A stretch of DNA of 64,000 nucleotides, from the NCBI RefSeq assembly GCF_001659605.2, contig NC_035164.2, positions 6,747,622-6,811,621 on the forward strand, in the 5' to 3' direction. Under the pieces are notes generated by a model. The model was not told where the DNA came from. It did not search any database and saw nothing but the letters and a program-made list of their open reading frames with translations. The number at the start of each line of letters is the position of its first letter. Within the stretch, counting starts at the first letter, position 1. This document shows, in pieces, positions 46,494 to 58,714 of this stretch. Source of the DNA: Manihot esculenta. Its lineage: Eukaryota; Streptophyta; Magnoliopsida; Malpighiales; Euphorbiaceae. The position numbers and the translations under genes were made by a program.

Positions 46494-49400
46494 TAAAAGA
46501 AAAACCAGTCTGTTGTCTTTGCTTTCAAATGTGATGTTGGTTGACATTGCAAGTTGCCAAGTGAAGGATTTTGAAGCGTTGTACATATATCTGACCCGAA
46601 GATGAGGCAAGATGTCGATTGTCGAAGCCAAAATTCCGCTTGATGGATAAATAATGACAGTTTTTCTGCTTATTTGTGGTGATTGTATTCTAATGCTTTG
46701 ATTCATTTGGTTTAGATAAACCCCCTGCCAACTGGGAAATAGTCCTTGAAGGGATTCGCAAAATGAGGTCCTCAGAAGATGCACCAGTAGACACAATGGG
46801 ATGTGAAAAAGCTGGAACTTTTCTTCCTCCTAAGGTATGCCCCTTTACGATTCAGTAATGGCTTAGTGAATAGAGCAGAGATGTGATAGATTAATATTGG
46901 AATATCTTTGTTAGACGTTGATGCAATTTTTAGCAACAAGGTATTTTTCTTTTCTTCCTTCACTTTGCTAAATAATTCTGTAATTCTTTCTGTTTTAAAT
47001 TTTCTTAGCTTACAGCTACTTCTATGTTTATCTTGTTTTTCATGATAGTCATTTAGATTGTTAAGAGTCCCATTCGTGGCATATCGGGTTATTGTTTTGA
47101 AAATCTGCACATTTAGGTCTTAAAGATTGAACATTACCAAGTTTAGAAGCTAGTTAATTCATCCTAGTAGGGTAAATGTACATCTCTATATGCACGAACT
47201 GTCCTGGTGGGCGCCTAGATCTCCAGAATTTGTAACTTTTGCTTGAGGAGATTACATGGACTTGGTGTATCCCATATTTTTTGATGACCTTAAACTTACA
47301 GCAGTTCATCCATTTATTCTAAGACTTTCTTTCATCAGAGAAGCTCTTTCTTCTTATTATACTATTGCTTGGAATAAAGATTTTCTGTAATCATCTTAAT
47401 TTCATGAAAAGAGGTCAATGGAGGAAATGAAAACATCCTATATAGTTTGACATAAGATCTGTAGTAGGAAAATTTCATGTGTTTTGTATTGGACCTCTAG
47501 TTCTTGTATTTTGAAAGATTAGTGGGTTGCATTTTTTCTTTGCTAATCCTTGTCAACAAACTTGCCCGTTGAGAATTTAGTTCAAACATTGTAATGTCAT
47601 ATTCATGTCTTGTCTTCCAAAGTGCTTTGTTGGTTTTGCTTTCTGGCAGATTTTTCATATTATAAGTTCTTAATATAATATTCTGATCCCATACTTTGAA
47701 CCCCTTTAACTTTTTCCCTTCTATGTAGGAAAGAAGATTTGCTGTCTTGGTATCTTCACTTCTATCAAGCCAAACCAAGGATCATGTAACACATGGCAAG
47801 TTTTTAATGATACTATTGTTTCGCCATTTCCCAAAATGCTTTAGTATACTAGGTTTTATGTTCCTATACCTCGAATTTGTATCATAAAACTATACCAGGT
47901 TGTGGTTTAAGCTGTGATATGACATCAAGATACATGTACATGACATATGATTACTATCATGTGTGAATTTTAAATATGAGAGATGCTGTAGGGAGCATAG
48001 AAATGAAATAAGGACCGTGTCTGAGACTGATAAATTCAAAGCTAGGACAAATCATTTGTGAAGAATGTTGTTCCCACTTTACATACATGACTTAGCTAGC
48101 TGGCAACCACATGAGTGACCGAGTGTTCACTTTGAGGTTTGAGCTTTACTTGATGAACTCTGTTTGATGCTCAGATTGCTTGAATATGACAATAGAGTGA
48201 TGGACTAAAGTAAACCTCGGAATGATCAGAAAGAAAATCTAGAAGGACCTTTAGAATAAATCAGGTCTTTGTGGAGAACTCATCAATTCCCAAGATAATT
48301 GGTCCTAATACAAAAGCTTGCTTCACCTATAGAATGTGTTTATATGTTTTAGTCCTTTCTTTTAGGGTTTACAGGACCCTTTCTTCACTGAAGTTTTTTT
48401 TTTTTTTTGGAGTGCAGGAGCTATTCAGCGTCTTCATCAAAATAATATGCTTACTGCTGATGCCATTGACAGAGCCGATGAAACCACAATTAAGAATTTG
48501 ATTTACCCTGTATGTTTTCTCAAGAAATACATCAACTAATGGTGATAAGCTATCTTATTTTACACAAGACATTAATATCCAAATAATTATGACCATTGTA
48601 ATAAGCTTTTCTTTCTAGTCATATATTCTTGCTGCAGTGGATAATTAAAGTTGTATTTTTAGGTTGGCTTTTATACCAGAAAAGCTAGTAATTTGAAGAA
48701 AATTGCAAAAATCTGTCTCGTGAAATATGATGGAGATATACCTAGCTCTTTGGAGGACCTTTTAGCACTTCCAGGGATAGGTCCTAAAATGGCTCATTTG
48801 GTAGGCTTGACTGCATTCTTGATTATAATAAGGTTGTTGGCTTAGTTTCTAAAAGCACTGGCTTGTACTTCTTTAGGTTATGAATATTGCCTGGAACAAT
48901 GTTCAAGGGATATGTGTAGATACCCATGTGCACCGCATTTGCAATCGACTTGGATGGGTGTCTCGGCCAAGCACAAACCAAGTATGTTCCCTTGTATTGT
49001 CTGATGATGGAGTTCCAAAGACATTACCACTGTTTTTTGATATTTGCTTCTTTTCTCACATAGCTATTAATTATTTCACTCATTTACAAAAGTTTTGACG
49101 ATGCCCAAAATCATATTTGTTGCAATAAAATCATTACTCAATGGCTCCTTTTAAATGGTTCAAGAATCCAATAAAAATGCCTTCAGTTGGAGGGCTCAAT
49201 AGCAAAAACTCAGAAAGCTCTAGGGCTTTGTAGTGCATTATTGGAGTTTGCCTACACTGTTTACTAGATCTGCGTCATGTCATTTGCAAACATTGATATG
49301 GATGTTCTGGTTCTTACATTGTGGGGATTTAATTAGTTATATTATGATATTTTATTATTAGGAATGCATTTTACCTAATCCTTTGATTGATGAATCCAGC

Positions 49401-50433
49401 AATTGGTTTTATGATATGCAAGATGGCCAAAAGTCTGAGGCATGGATTGTGGAAGGATTAGATAGATAATTACTCTTTGACCCAAAAGGGAATTTAATAG
49501 ATCCTTGAATTTCTGTTTTTCTATTTTTAATGCATTTCCATAGGTGGGGAGCTGAAAGGGGGAATTTGAATTTACTATATTAGTTTGAATGTATATAATG
49601 TTTGTTTTTATTTTTGGTCGGGTAAACTTTTCATTTAAAGTTTAACTTCATTAATTGGATGAAAAATTGATATGCATGTAAAATACCTGCAGAAAAGGTT
49701 CACTTCTTTTCCAATTTTAACTATTGACATTATACATTTTGAGCTAAAATTTCTGATGATCTTTGGATTTGAAACTATCTTATCCCAAAGCAACCGTCCT
49801 TAATTTCAAAGGGTAAATTTATTATGATCCTGAGTTCTTACATTCTGGAGTTGAATAACATGGAAGTTAACTTTTCAAAATCGATCTTCTGCATGATTCA
49901 TTTGTTTTATGAGTTCCCTTTCTCTGTGTTTATGTTCATAAGAGGCATTACATCAGTTTGCTTGTTTCTTTGCTAGAAAACTTCAACTCCTGAGGAAACA
50001 AGAGTTTCTTTGCAACAATGGCTTCCAAAGGAAGAGTGGGTTCCAATAAACCCTCTTTTGGTATGTATGGAACTTCCACTTGCGTGAATATGCACAACAG
50101 AAGTGCCTGTATAGATACGAAGACTGTTATGCATAAGCACTCGAGGAAACTAATTTACACACAGCTAATCCTGCAAAAGCCCAAACCTCCTCGCGTTTTT
50201 CGCTTGTGTACTTTACATCTTCAATCATCTGCAGCTCTGCATGTGTAATATAAATTTGGTATTACATGTTAATCACAACTGAAGGGCCTTTGTTGCTTTC
50301 AATTTAACAGGTTGGATTTGGACAGACAATTTGTACTCCACTCAGACCTCGCTGCAGTATGTGCAGCGTAAACGAGTTCTGCCCATCTGCGTTCAAGGAG
50401 ATGTCAAGTCCAACATCCAAGAAGAAGCTGTAG
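43970..50433 (+). CDS. NTH1: Endonuclease III homologue (DNA glycosylase/AP lyase)
   Basis: Exons: 43970-44093, 44184-44296, 45207-45261, 46054-46122, 46716-46834, 47729-47795, 48418-48509, 48663-48800, 48877-48981, 49977-50060 and 50311-50433. All junctions keep phase and give 362 residues, the usual plant size; exon 6 ends with a GC donor (GCAAGT). The enzyme removes oxidised pyrimidines and cuts the AP site in base excision repair. Domain evidence: SSQTKD at the start of the glycosylase fold, helix-hairpin-helix [10 protein letters not shown] with the catalytic Lys, VDTHVHR with the catalytic Asp, and a C-terminal 4Fe-4S loop [17 protein letters not shown] (C-x6-C-x2-C-x5-C). The first 40 residues are rich in Ser, Arg and Phe and lack acids at the start, so they look like a plastid or mitochondrial targeting peptide. 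All catalytic residues are present, so it should be functional. Confidence 0.95.
46458..46495 (+). repeat. CT/TA microsatellite in an NTH1 intron
   Basis: A CT run of about 18 bp passes straight into a TA run in intron 4. Confidence 0.9.
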
Positions 50434-52352
50434 ATCATAATTAGTCCCCGACTCCCTGGGAGGAAACTTGGTCAGTCATTTATCTCTCCAGTTACATTTT
50501 CTGCATGCTTTGGAAATTGGAATGGCTAATGGAGCAATGTTTTAAGGTTTATTTTGTGGTGTTGCATAAATTGTTCTTGCAGAATTTGAGAAAGATGGGT
50601 TTCTGGTTAGAGTAATGTGATTCCAAAAGGGATTATGCATTTTTGTAAAAATCATGTCATTATCCTGTAAATGTCAAATAGGATAAGAAACTATGTATTT
50701 TTGGGATGTAACTAAACAAAATGCCTATTAATCATTTCGATGATATATACGTAAAATTTTTTCGCCCCTCGTTACACCCCACCCCTTCCCTCCCCTATGT
50801 GTATATATATTTGAAGAGAAGAGGATGATGACCATATTTGCATATTGTTCTCTTATAGGTGCACGTTTAGTATGAAGAAAAATGTGTTTCAAGTGAACAG
50901 TTTGTAAAGAAACAGAAGAAATGCAAATTATTATATTTTAATATTTTTTTTTTTTATCTTATAACGTACTGTGTTTTTTACTTGGAGAACTAATTGGATT
51001 GTTGCGAGCATAAGAATATGAAATGCTTTAGAAGGTGACAGATGTTATGAGGCGACAGGGAGTAAATGGAGATGGGTGGCATATAGCTTAAGGTTTAAAG
51101 CTCATGGCAACTAACCCATGATGCTGGGGTGGGGAGTGAGTTCGAATCTCTCATCGCCCACAATCGACCAAAAAGGGAAAGACATTTCCTTCTAAAATGG
51201 GTTGGAGGCATTGAATTCTCACTAATGTTTGTGTTGCTCAAGTCGACATCTTGCCTTTAGGCTTCATCCTCATGCAAGTCCATTTCTATAAGGCAAAAAT
51301 TCCCCCTTACCAATGCATTTTACATTCTAAAGCGTGTGCGAACATGCAGTTTTCAGCAAAAAAAAAAAAAACTTGTGGTTAAAAAGATATGTTCATATAT
51401 TTACGTGTATACTAATACCTTGTGAGGGGGAAAAATGGAAATGGCATCTAGTGGGAACTCTAGCATTCATTTCATTCCGTTTGTCATGTAATTCAAGTTA
51501 AGGCAGGATAAATAAAACAATGATTAAACCTTACAGTGTTTTCATTTTATTATACACATCTGCTCGATTCACTGGCACAATATACTTCAACTTTTCTTCT
51601 ATTGCAATTGAACTGGTTCTGTTGTCAATCCAGCCGATATATCCATACTAAAGTCACTTGCATTGATAAAATTCTGTTCTACAACAATGAAATAAAGAAA
51701 AAAATTTTTATTTTGGACTTGTTTACTAACAAGGACCTTGAGCAAGGCATAAATCTCCCACTAGCCAGAAAAATGTTCATAAAGGGAAAAATACAAAAAA
51801 ACATTTCATAATTTTATTTTCTTGTACACTTCATGGATCGGGATTAAGAATTCTCCCTTTAAGTACTTGAAAAATCTGTTTTAAGTTATGTAGTGCTTTC
51901 CCCAATCTTTTTATCATAGAAAATGTCAGCAGTTGTATCAACACTTTAAGAATCCCTGTGTTCTTCTGTTATTCATGACCATATTTCCAGCCAAAATCTG
52001 CCCTGCAGGGTAGGAGTATTGTTGAAGTTGCAGACTTGCAGGCACTTTCACAACACATGGCAAATGCTTTTCATCACCTAATATTGGTACAGATTCAAAG
52101 ATGAACTTAAATGTCTACCCAACATGTATTAGTGACCATCAATAGAAGAATAACAAAAATAGTACAAGGTTCAGTCAAATTTGAAGTGTCACCTTATCTA
52201 CTGGCGAAAATACATCTTTATACGCTAAAAGTTGGGCATATAATCATACAAATTACAAGAAATTAGTTTTCAGAACTGTGTCCTCGCATCTGCAAATCTA
52301 TCCTTGAAAAACTCATCAATCCAAGAAGCAGCAGATGATGCTTAACCATTCG
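50434..52352. other. Intergenic region between convergent NTH1 and FTA
   Basis: The 3' ends of NTH1 (plus) and FTA (minus) face each other here. Apart from the SINE-like segment at about 51040-51372 I see no gene. The 91-codon open frame at 51536 has no recognisable domain and lies in AT-rich DNA. Confidence 0.5.
51040..51372 (+). mobile_element. tRNA-derived SINE-like element
   Basis: A B-box-like GAGTTCGAATCTC stands at 51138-51150, about 45 bp after an A-box-like TAGCTTAAGG. A run of 13 A closes the unit at 51359-51371. The box order, spacing and poly-A tail fit a plant SINE. Flanking duplications were not resolved and the family is not named. Confidence 0.5.
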
Positions 52353-54503
52353 TTAGGCCGACACTGGCAGATTACTCTTGCGATAGGTCCAATAGTTAAC
52401 TCGTATTGGATCGACATGCTCCAAGACAGAACATACTGCTTTGGCCAAGTCAGTATCTAGTGGATCAGCATTTGATGTCCTCAGAGCAGTGACAGCATCT
52501 ATAAACTCTTGGTTTGCTTGAAAACCATCGCAAAGAAGATCCAAGAGCACACTCAGCGCAAATATGTAGTTCGTTTTGCTATTCAGCACCTTCAAACATA
52601 CAGAAGAGACTTGAAGATCATTAATCCAAGACTGGCTATCACCTTTGTAGAGGCCTCGAAGATATCGCCATGGGCTCTCATTCTCAGGGTTAGCTAAGAT
52701 GGCCTCAACTGTATACTTTACTTCAGACTCTCTCATGGATTTTAGGCCTCCAAGTAAGGGAGATCGAGTTATAACAAAATATCTCTGTTAGGAGGTAAAT
52801 GCACAAATTTCTTAGCTAAAGGGGAAATGAGATGAAAATTTTTAAGTAATCGGTCTAAAACACAAATTTCTTAGCAAAAAATATTTTTAGGTAAATCAAA
52901 AGTGCATGATAACGGGAGTCAGCTCTGATGCATTTGTTGTATTCAAAGTAAGCAAATCATGAGTGACTGCACATGATTAATATGTTCTACTTGTGAGATT
53001 AAGCGAACATCTAATCATTGTCATAATGTGATTAACTTATAAATAGCATGTGTCAGAATGTTCAATGCATTATCCTTGCCTGATTCCAAGCAGAGTTGTT
53101 AAACACGTCATCTTGAAGGAGCTGCCCACAATAGTCGAGTTCATCTTCCCATCCTCCTAAAGCCTGTAGTACCCACTGCACAAGGGTAGGGTTTCCAACA
53201 ACTCATATAAATAACAACAGGGGATAAAATTAGAAAATGTTCATGTAAAAGAGAACAATGCATTAAGCATAGAGGGAATATGAGTAGCACAACAAACCTG
53301 CCGGTGTGACCAGGCATGATAATTTTTAGCATCCAGGGAAAGGATCTTCCTGGTAAACTGAAGTTCCTTAGCCATAGCATTGGTCCCTAATTTCTCAGCA
53401 ACCCACCGCCTATGATGCCTGGAAAACATTTATCACTACGACTAAAGTTATTTTATTGGTACGTTAAAAATAAATTGAACATGTACATTCAGATATGGCA
53501 AGAAAAATGGATAAATAAAATCAACTACACCTTACTTTCAAATGGTGCGACCATAATAAATATCACAACTAAATGTATAGTAACTAGAACGAGTTCCATT
53601 AATAATTACCTCGTAAAATAGGTATTACCAATCAATGTTCCCATCATCTTCCCCTTATATGAGTAGACTCTGGAATTTAAGCATTATTCTTATATTTTCA
53701 ACAGAATAATTATAGGAAACCTTATTTTTATACCATTAATCTACACTTAATTTTCAAAAAACCTTCTAAATCACTGAAAGCGGACACCTTTACCAAGCAG
53801 ACATCTTGTTAAGCATCAACAAGTAACATTATGATTTGTTTCAAGACTCTGCAAAAAGCAATGCATAGAAGTTTCTGAATGCAAAAATGTCCTTGGAAAT
53901 GACAGAAATTTGTTAATGCACATTGAATTCTGGTGAAAAAATAAGCAAGTGGTTGGAAAAAAAGTGGAACCAAGTTCAACCTTTTCTCTTCTTATTAATC
54001 ATTATCAACGACTTGAAATCATATATACAAAAGCTCCCTACCATATCTGATAGTTTTTGGTGTTTTTCTTGGCAATCCGTGCAACATAATCCAGCTCTTC
54101 ATCCAGGTCTGCGTTGAGTGCCTCAAGTACTAGACGCCTGAAATGCCAAACCTTCCCCCAAAAAGTGGTGGAATCAATTCAAATTCAATTGAGTGATTCA
54201 ACAGATAGGATGAATGATAACAAAATTGGTAGAAAATAATAAAAAGACAAAGTGGGTTACAGTGTAATTGCCGGGATTTAGGAGTATGACTAGGTGGGTG
54301 AGTTGGAGCGCTCGAGGCGATCGCTCGTCAGAGAGATAGATGGCGCGGAAGTAGTTCATGGTCTCCTCGAACTCTGGCTTGTAGGCGATGGGCACCACCG
54401 GGTTGGGACCATCGTCTTGGGGGATGGGAACGACATCCGACCACTCTGGTCTCTGGCTCAGTGGCAACATCTCCTCTGGGCGCAGGTCGTCGTCTGAGTC
54501 CAT
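52353..54503 (-). CDS. FTA: Protein farnesyltransferase/geranylgeranyltransferase I alpha subunit
   Basis: Exons on the minus strand: 54503-54261, 54151-54042, 53418-53298, 53175-53080 and 52784-52353 (stop TAA). Phase is kept throughout, giving 333 residues, close to the plant family (about 326). The donor after exon 4 is GC (GCAAGG). The alpha subunit pairs with either beta subunit and attaches farnesyl or geranylgeranyl to CaaX proteins in the cytosol. Prenyltransferase alpha repeats are plain: NYTVWHFRR across exons 1-2, [16 protein letters not shown] across 2-3, [18 protein letters not shown] across 3-4, NNSAWNQRYFVI across 4-5, and [12 protein letters not shown] in exon 5. I start at MDSDDD (54503); an in-frame ATG at 54566 would add 21 residues unlike the family. 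No damage is seen. Confidence 0.93.
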
Positions 54504-54566
54504 CGCTACTTCTTCCACTCCTGCTTTGATCGGGATCAGGACACTTTTTTCCGAATACGAGGACAC

Positions 54567-55627
54567 TTCAAGCCCTGTGTGCTATGAAACGCTACCAAAA
54601 GGCGATGAAAAGAAAAAGAAAAAGAAAAGAAAAAATCTATTTTTCCCATTAAACTTTAAGATAAATTACAGTTTAATATCTGAATTATAGTAAAATTTTC
54701 ACTTTAATTTCTGTATTTTAAAAATATATTTTAATTTTTTTTAAAAAATTTATAAAAAATACACTTTAATATTTGAAATATTATATTAAGAATAAGTTAC
54801 ATCATAATTTTTAAAATTTAATAAAATCTATAATTTAGTCTTTATTTATTTAATAATAAATATTTCAATTTTTTAATTTTTATTTTATTAATAAAATAAT
54901 TTTTATATCATTTTAACGTTAATTAACTTTTAATTAAAAAAATTAATTCAAATTAAAAAATTAAATTGTTATTAATATTAAATTATAAAAATTAAATTAT
55001 TAAAATTATAAAAATTAAACTGTTGTGAAAAATAAATCTGAATGATTTAATAATATATTTTAAGCAAAATTATTTTTTTAACAGAAAAAATCTTAAAACT
55101 AAATTATTTAATATTAAAATAATAAAAATTAAATTATAAATTTTAAGAAATTTTGCTATAAATTACCCTTATATTAAATAGTCATACTGTTAGATTTGGT
55201 GTTAAATAGACGTTAACATGTGAGAAAAGACAGAATTAACCTGATACCCATCAAACCATAATTAATTAAGAGAAATTAACTTCTCAAAATCCTTTTGCCT
55301 CCAAACTCATCTCTCTCATTGTGAGTCGCTATGATAGCCTTTGTAATCCTACGTCTTTTTACCTCTTAATCTCCATTGTAGCTTATACTATAGAATCCAA
55401 GTCAAAACACACATAACGCTAAATAATCACTTAAAAACCTGCTAGATAAATAAAAAAAAAATCATATTTAGCTCAACTATATTCTCTCACAAAGTGAGGT
55501 TTGAAAGGCACAAATTTTCAAATTAATGAAATGCAACACAACAGTATTTACAGGAAAAAAACCTTTCCAGCCTTTTATTCACTAAAAGGAAATAATATAA
55601 GAAACTCCTTTTACGGAACTTCCCATA
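54567..55627. other. AT-rich FTA upstream region
   Basis: Highly AT-rich DNA of TTTAATTTT and TAAATTAT words, no gene and no clear repeat unit. It ends at the edge of the gypsy LTR fragment. Confidence 0.5.
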
Positions 55628-56820
55628 TGTAACGACTCGGAAACCGGACCGCTACCGGCGCTAGAGTTCAGATCGATTTAAGGTCGTCGTAACCCGTAGC
55701 AAGTCTACTATGTATCCTGTATACCTTATAAAATCCCAAACATGAACATACATTTTCATAAAAATTTAAACTTTTCATAAACTAAACTTGACCTGAATAT
55801 ACATCATAACCTGTAAACATAAAACTCACGCTAGAGCCCTCATCAAATGCTCTAGCATGGTCAACATCATATACCTCAAGCTTGGATTAACATAATTCGT
55901 TATGAAACCTTGTACATAGAAACATGTTCAATGGGATTTACAACATAAACTAGGGCAAAGCACAAAATTAAACCATTACATGATACATTCCACTACTATT
56001 CTATTACATAACATATACCATCAACCTTGGTGACTTCCCCGCTCTAACTCTGATCCTGCAAACCTAGGGGTTAGGGGAAAGGGGTAAGCTACAAGAGCCT
56101 AGTGAGCGGAACAGTAAAAACAGTTTAATAAACTATGCTCATATTGAATGCATCACAACACAAACAATACACATAAAGGATGGACTTGTCACCAGTAACC
56201 TTCTACATATCCAATGTGCCCGGCCCTCAACGGAACTCCTCAGGACTTTCGCTTAAACATAACATAACATGTCCAACTGTGCCAAGGGCGTAGAATGGGC
56301 CTCGATCTGGACTTCCATATCATATCATAATATATCATATCGAGGGCTAGTGGGTCATCCAATATCCATCCACATCAACAGCAAATTATGCAATGCATCA
56401 TATTCGTGAATTCTAATGCACACAACCTATTACATACATGGCATTCATGATGCATGAACATGCTTAAAAGTTTGATTTGTTTGAAAAAAATAGAATAGTT
56501 TAGTTCTACTCACCTTAGGCTGACGCTTGACTGACACTGAAGCAGTTGACTCACTGCTGGTCTCTTCGGTCTCTCAGGTTCGATCCTACATTGATGGACT
56601 CAAGTGAGGGACCAAACATAACTCTAGCAAGACTCTAAACATCTCCCCAAAAACCCCCCTAAAACATCATAAAACATGTACACAAAACAAGCAAAGGAAG
56701 GCTGGGCAGGGGACTTTCGGCGGCAGGTTCGGCGGCCGAAACTCACCTTCAAATCCGAAAGTCCATGCTTTCGGGGGCAGTTTAGGCGGCCAAAGGCTGC
56801 CTCCACAGGCAGGTTCGGTG
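55628..56820 (-). mobile_element. Ty3/gypsy LTR fragment
   Basis: TGTAACGACTCGGAAACCGG at 55628 is the reverse complement of the LTR end at 60910-60932 (CCGATTTTCGGGTCGTTACA), followed by the shared GCTACCGGCGCTAG word. The fragment keeps the distal half of a minus-strand LTR and ends in TTCGGCGGCC-rich DNA where the TRIM array begins. Confidence 0.8.
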
Positions 56821-56823
56821 GAT

Positions 56824-57603
56824 TGAAAGTATCCCACATCGGAAAGAGGTAAGGAGGGGGGAAGCCTTATAAGGGCAAGCCCCAAGAGACCACAGTAGAC
56901 GCGTTTTCAGGGGAAGGACGCTTGCGTGAACCCTGAGAAACAAAACCGTGAGGGGAAGGCTGGGCAAAGGCCCTCGAACCCAAAGTGGACAATATCTACT
57001 GTTGTGGGCCCAGAGGATGTTACAATTGGTATCAGAGCCTGGGCCTCATGAGTACGGTGTGCTGAGCGAGGACGCTCAGACCTTATGGGGGGTAGAAGCC
57101 CCATGAGGTGGATTGAAAGTATCCCACATTGGAAAGAGGTAAGGAGGGAGGAAGCCTTATAAGGGCAAGCCCCAAGAGACCACAGTAGACGCGTTTTCAG
57201 GGGAAGGACGCTTGCGTGAACCCTGAGAAACAAAACCGTGAGGGGAAGGCTGGGCAAAGGCCCTCAAACCCAAAGCGGACAATATCTACTGTTGTGGGCC
57301 CAGAGGATGTTACAATTGGTATCAGAGCCTAGGCCTCATAAGTACGGTGTGCTGAGCGAGGACGCTCAGGCCTTATGGGGGTAGAAGCCCCATGAGGTGG
57401 ATTGAAAGTATCCCACATCGGAAAGAGGTAAGGAGGGGGGAAGCCTTATAAGGGCAAGCCCCAAGAGACCACAGTAGACTCATTTTCAGGGGAAGGACGC
57501 TTCCGTGAACCCTGAGAAACAAAACCGTGAGGGGAAGGCTGGGTAAAGGCCCTCGAACCCAAAGCGAACAATATCTACTGTTGTGGACCCAGAGGATGTT
57601 ACA
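56824..57603 (+). mobile_element. TRIM array: three LTRs and two internal domains
   Basis: Three 201-bp LTRs (56824-57024, 57114-57314, 57403-57603) start TGAAAGTATCCCACAT and end GAGGATGTTACA. Between them are two 88-89-bp interiors, each opening with ATTGGTATCAGAGCC, an initiator-tRNA-Met primer site, and closing with a short purine tract (GTAGAAGCCCCATGAGG). This is the minimal layout of a terminal-repeat retrotransposon in miniature, here repeated as LTR-int-LTR-int-LTR. There is no coding capacity. Flanks do not form a clean target duplication (the left one even matches the interior end GGTGGAT). Confidence 0.9.
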
Positions 57604-58714
57604 ATATCAGACTGGACATGAGTAGTGTTGTACAACGCAATAACTACCTCCTTTCTACTTAGGGCATCAGCAACCTGATTGTGCCTGCCTAGCTTGTGCT
57701 CCCACACAAAATCATATTCAGCTAGGAACTCCTGCTAATGAGCCTGCTTGGGAGATAGCTTCTTCTGAGTCCTAAAGAAAGTGTTAGCAACATTATCAGT
57801 TTTAACAACAAACTTCATACCCAACAAGTACACTCTCCAAACATAGAGACAATCAACAACAACCATCTCCTTCTCATAGGCAAAATATTTCTGTTCAGTT
57901 TCATTTAGCTTCCTGCTCTCAAAGGCAATGGGATGTCCCTCCTGGATCAGCGCCCCTCCAATAGCCTTGTTAGAAGCGTCAGTATGCACTTCAAAAGGTG
58001 CATAAAAATCAGGCAACTTCAGCACAGGTTCTGAAGAAATAGCAGCTTTCAACTTCTCAAATGCACTTTGGCAATGAGTCCCCCAATGCCATTTCTCGTT
58101 CTTCCTCAAAAGATCCATCAACGGTGCAACTTTCTTGGAGTACCTAGCAACAAACTTCCTGTAATAATTTGCAAGCCCAAGAAATGACTACAACTCTGAG
58201 ACTTTGGTTGGTACAGGCCACTCCATAATGGCATCTACCTTCCTTGGGTCCATCTTCACACTCCCCTGGCTTACAAGATGACCCAGGAACATGACTTTCT
58301 GTCTTACGAACTCACATTTCTCCATTTTGGTGTACAATTTGTACATCCGTAGCTTTTTCAATGCCAACCAAAGGTGCATCAAATGCTCATCAAGGTTCTT
58401 TCTATAGATGACTATATCATCTAAGTACACCACAATAAAATTATCAAGAAAGTCATATAAGACATTAGTCATGAGATTACAAAATGTAGCAGGAGCATTT
58501 GTTAAACCAAAAAGCATGACTAAGAATTCATAGGCTCCATAGTAAGTGACACAAGTAGTCTTCGCTTCATCCCCTTCAGCAATTCGAACCTGCTAATACC
58601 CAGCCCGTAGGTCCAGCTTCGTAAACCAGCAAGCTCCACTCAATCTGTCCATCAGATCTTGGATAAGAGACACATGATACTTATTCTTTATCGTCACTTT
58701 ATTCAAAGCACGAT
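57604..58714 (-). pseudogene. Decayed Ty3/gypsy RT and RNase H
   Basis: The minus strand reads the chromovirus-like RT blocks [20 protein letters not shown], the active site YLDDIVIY, KCEFVRQKVMFLGH and [11 protein letters not shown]. RNase H follows with [14 protein letters not shown] and ADALSRKEV. Three in-frame TAG stops break it (58593-58595, 58188-58190, 57735-57737). The 5' part is cut off by the LTR at 58715 and the 3' part by the TRIM array at 57603, so no integrase is left. Lineage is likely a chromovirus, by motif only. Confidence 0.88.

Noticed and set aside
56667..57257. Minus frames with repeated peptide MPSLPLTVLFLRVHAS
   Set aside because: They are translations of the TRIM LTR copies, not a protein family.
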